The notes below the pieces were generated by a model, which saw nothing but the letters and a program-made list of their open reading frames with translations, was not told the DNA's origin and made no database searches. This document shows positions 4,998 to 6,030 of a DNA stretch of 6,030 bases, in pieces. Numbering within the stretch: position 1 is the first letter of the stretch; each line of letters starts with the position of its first letter. Position numbers and translations under genes: made by a program. The stretch covers positions 1 through 6,030 of the forward strand of contig CAIKBN010000054.1 in the NCBI GenBank assembly GCA_903825675.1, written 5' to 3'. Origin of the DNA: an uncultured archaeon (GTDB taxonomy: Archaea > Aenigmatarchaeota > Aenigmatarchaeia > GW2011-AR5).

Positions 4998-6030
4998 AGA
5001 TAAAGACAGTTACCTACAGACATTTGATAAACCAGCATCTAAAGATACTGAAAAGCCTGCAGAAAAGCTCTGGGCTTTTCCTCGCTTCCAAAACCTCAAA
5101 AACCGGCTATGACAAGGCATGGCTGCGTGACAATTTCTATGAATGCCTTGCATTTGATGTAATTGGCGACTGGCATACTGTAAAAAAGACCTACAGGGCG
5201 CTTCTAAACATCTTCATTAAGCACGAAAAAAAGTTAGACTGGGCTATCAAGCATAAGCCTGAGCACGCTTATCAGTACATACATGCAAGGTATCATCCAG
5301 ATACGTTTGAAGAGTTCTGGGAAGAGTGGGGAAACAAGCAGAACGATGCAGTAGGCGCAATACTATATATGATAGGGGAACTGCAATCAAAGGGAGTAAA
5401 AATACTTGAGAACGAAGATGATAAAAGAATAGTAAACAAGCTTGTACAGTATCTAAACACAGTGCAATATTGGCATGACAAGGATTCAGGGGTTTGGGAG
5501 GAAGGAGAAGAAATCCATGCCAGCAGCGTTGGGGCATGTTTTGCCGGGCTTAGTAAGGTGAGAAAGCTAAAGGGCATACATGTTCCAGAAGACCTTATCC
5601 TAAAAGGTGAAGCTTCTCTGAAAGGCATTCTTCCAAGAGAATCCAAAAAGAAGTTTGTTGATTTAGCTTTGCTCTCTCTTATATGGCCATATAAGGTAGT
5701 GACACCTAGACAAAGGGATGAAATAATAAAGAATGTAATCTACCACCTGGAAAAGAAAAGAGGGGTAATAAGATACAAAGGCGATCATTATTATAACAAG
5801 AACCCTGATAACTGGAGCGAAGAGGCTGAATGGGTTTTTGGGATAAGCTGGCTTGCTATAATATTTGATAAATTAGGAGACAAGAAAAAAGCTGAACATT
5901 ACCTAAAAAAAGCAATATCCTTAGTTACGCCTAAGGGCGAGCCTGAGCTTTATTTCTCGAATTCGCCGGAATTCAATGAAAACACACCGCTGGGCTGGTC
6001 AGAGAGCCTTTTCATTGTTGCATTATATGA
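4994..6030 (+). CDS. GH15 / phosphorylase-kinase-like glucoamylase-family protein (3' end cut by the window)
   Basis: GH15 enzymes release glucose from alpha-glucans by acting on chain ends with an (alpha/alpha)6 barrel. The window holds 345 residues with no stop. Recognisable parts are YDKAWLRDNFYECLAF (39-54, the substrate-binding WxRD of helix 2), EFWEEWGNKQNDAVGAILY (107-125), GVWEEGEEIHASSVG (166-180), LPRESKKKFVDLALLS (213-228), EAEWVFGISW (277-286) and PELYFSNSPEFNENTPLGWSESL (317-339). By analogy with fungal glucoamylase WEEV, E169 is the likely general acid, and E318 in PELY is the candidate base. The WE-G...ASSVG and LPR...LLS patterns resemble the glucoamylase-like domain of phosphorylase kinase alpha/beta subunits more than secreted glucoamylases. 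There is no signal peptide, so it is probably cytosolic, perhaps in glycogen or oligosaccharide turnover. The start is an ATG with GGTG six bases upstream, sitting in a hairpin. Confidence 0.85.
   Translation, partial: MKIKTVTYRHLINQHLKILKSLQKSSGLFLASKTSKTGYDKAWLRDNFYECLAFDVIGDWHTVKKTYRALLNIFIKHEKKLDWAIKHKPEHAYQYIHARYHPDTFEEFWEEWGNKQNDAVGAILYMIGELQSKGVKILENEDDKRIVNKLVQYLNTVQYWHDKDSGVWEEGEEIHASSVGACFAGLSKVRKLKGIHVPEDLILKGEASLKGILPRESKKKFVDLALLSLIWPYKVVTPRQRDEIIKNVIYHLEKKRGVIRYKGDHYYNKNPDNWSEEAEWVFGISWLAIIFDKLGDKKKAEHYLKKAISLVTPKGEPELYFSNSPEFNENTPLGWSESLFIVALY

Noticed and set aside
5247..5646. Two overlapping minus-strand frames opposite the GH15 gene
   Set aside because: Both are antisense to a well-supported GH15 frame and look like reverse-complement composition only.

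Overview
The window looks archaeal. Nearly every gene start has a TATA-like box (TTTAAATA, TTTTTAAG or TATAAAAAG) centred about 25-30 bases upstream and no room for a Shine-Dalgarno site, which is the pattern of leaderless archaeal transcripts. The DNA is AT-rich and the genes are short and closely packed, often with their own promoter. An AT-rich archaeon such as a member of the DPANN group (Woesearchaeota-like) would fit, but no rRNA or other marker gene is present, so the lineage is an inference.

Layout. Minus strand, 1-540: the first 180 residues of a multi-pass membrane protein that runs off the left edge. Minus strand, 625-921: a small protein with two zinc-ribbon knuckles. Plus strand, 1007-1258: a small membrane-protein reading frame with a well-placed promoter but an in-frame TGA. 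Plus strand, 1496-2320: a zinc-type cation diffusion facilitator whose first 30 or so codons are visible upstream (1406-1495) but have no start codon. Plus strand, 2373-2678: a small cysteine-rich lipoprotein. Minus strand, 2690-4096: a 12-helix MFS transporter, convergent with the lipoprotein. Plus strand, 4204-4902: a compact soluble diguanylate cyclase (GGDEF) with an intact active site and I-site, divergent from the MFS gene. Plus strand, 4994-6030: a GH15/phosphorylase-kinase-like glucoamylase-family protein, cut by the right edge.

The genes do not form an obvious single pathway. Three are membrane proteins of transport or unknown type, one is a secreted lipoprotein, and two on the right concern signalling (c-di-GMP synthesis) and alpha-glucan metabolism. 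The GGDEF and GH15 genes point the same way with 91 bases between them, but the second appears to have its own promoter and leader.

The most interesting points are: an apparently functional GGDEF enzyme in an archaeal-looking genome; the GH15 leader, where a hairpin sequesters the ribosome-binding GGTG and a 17-codon upstream ORF ends in an ATGA overlap with the GH15 start; and two neighbouring genes (1007-1258 and the CDF gene) that both look interrupted near their 5' ends, which may be decay, recoding or sequence error.
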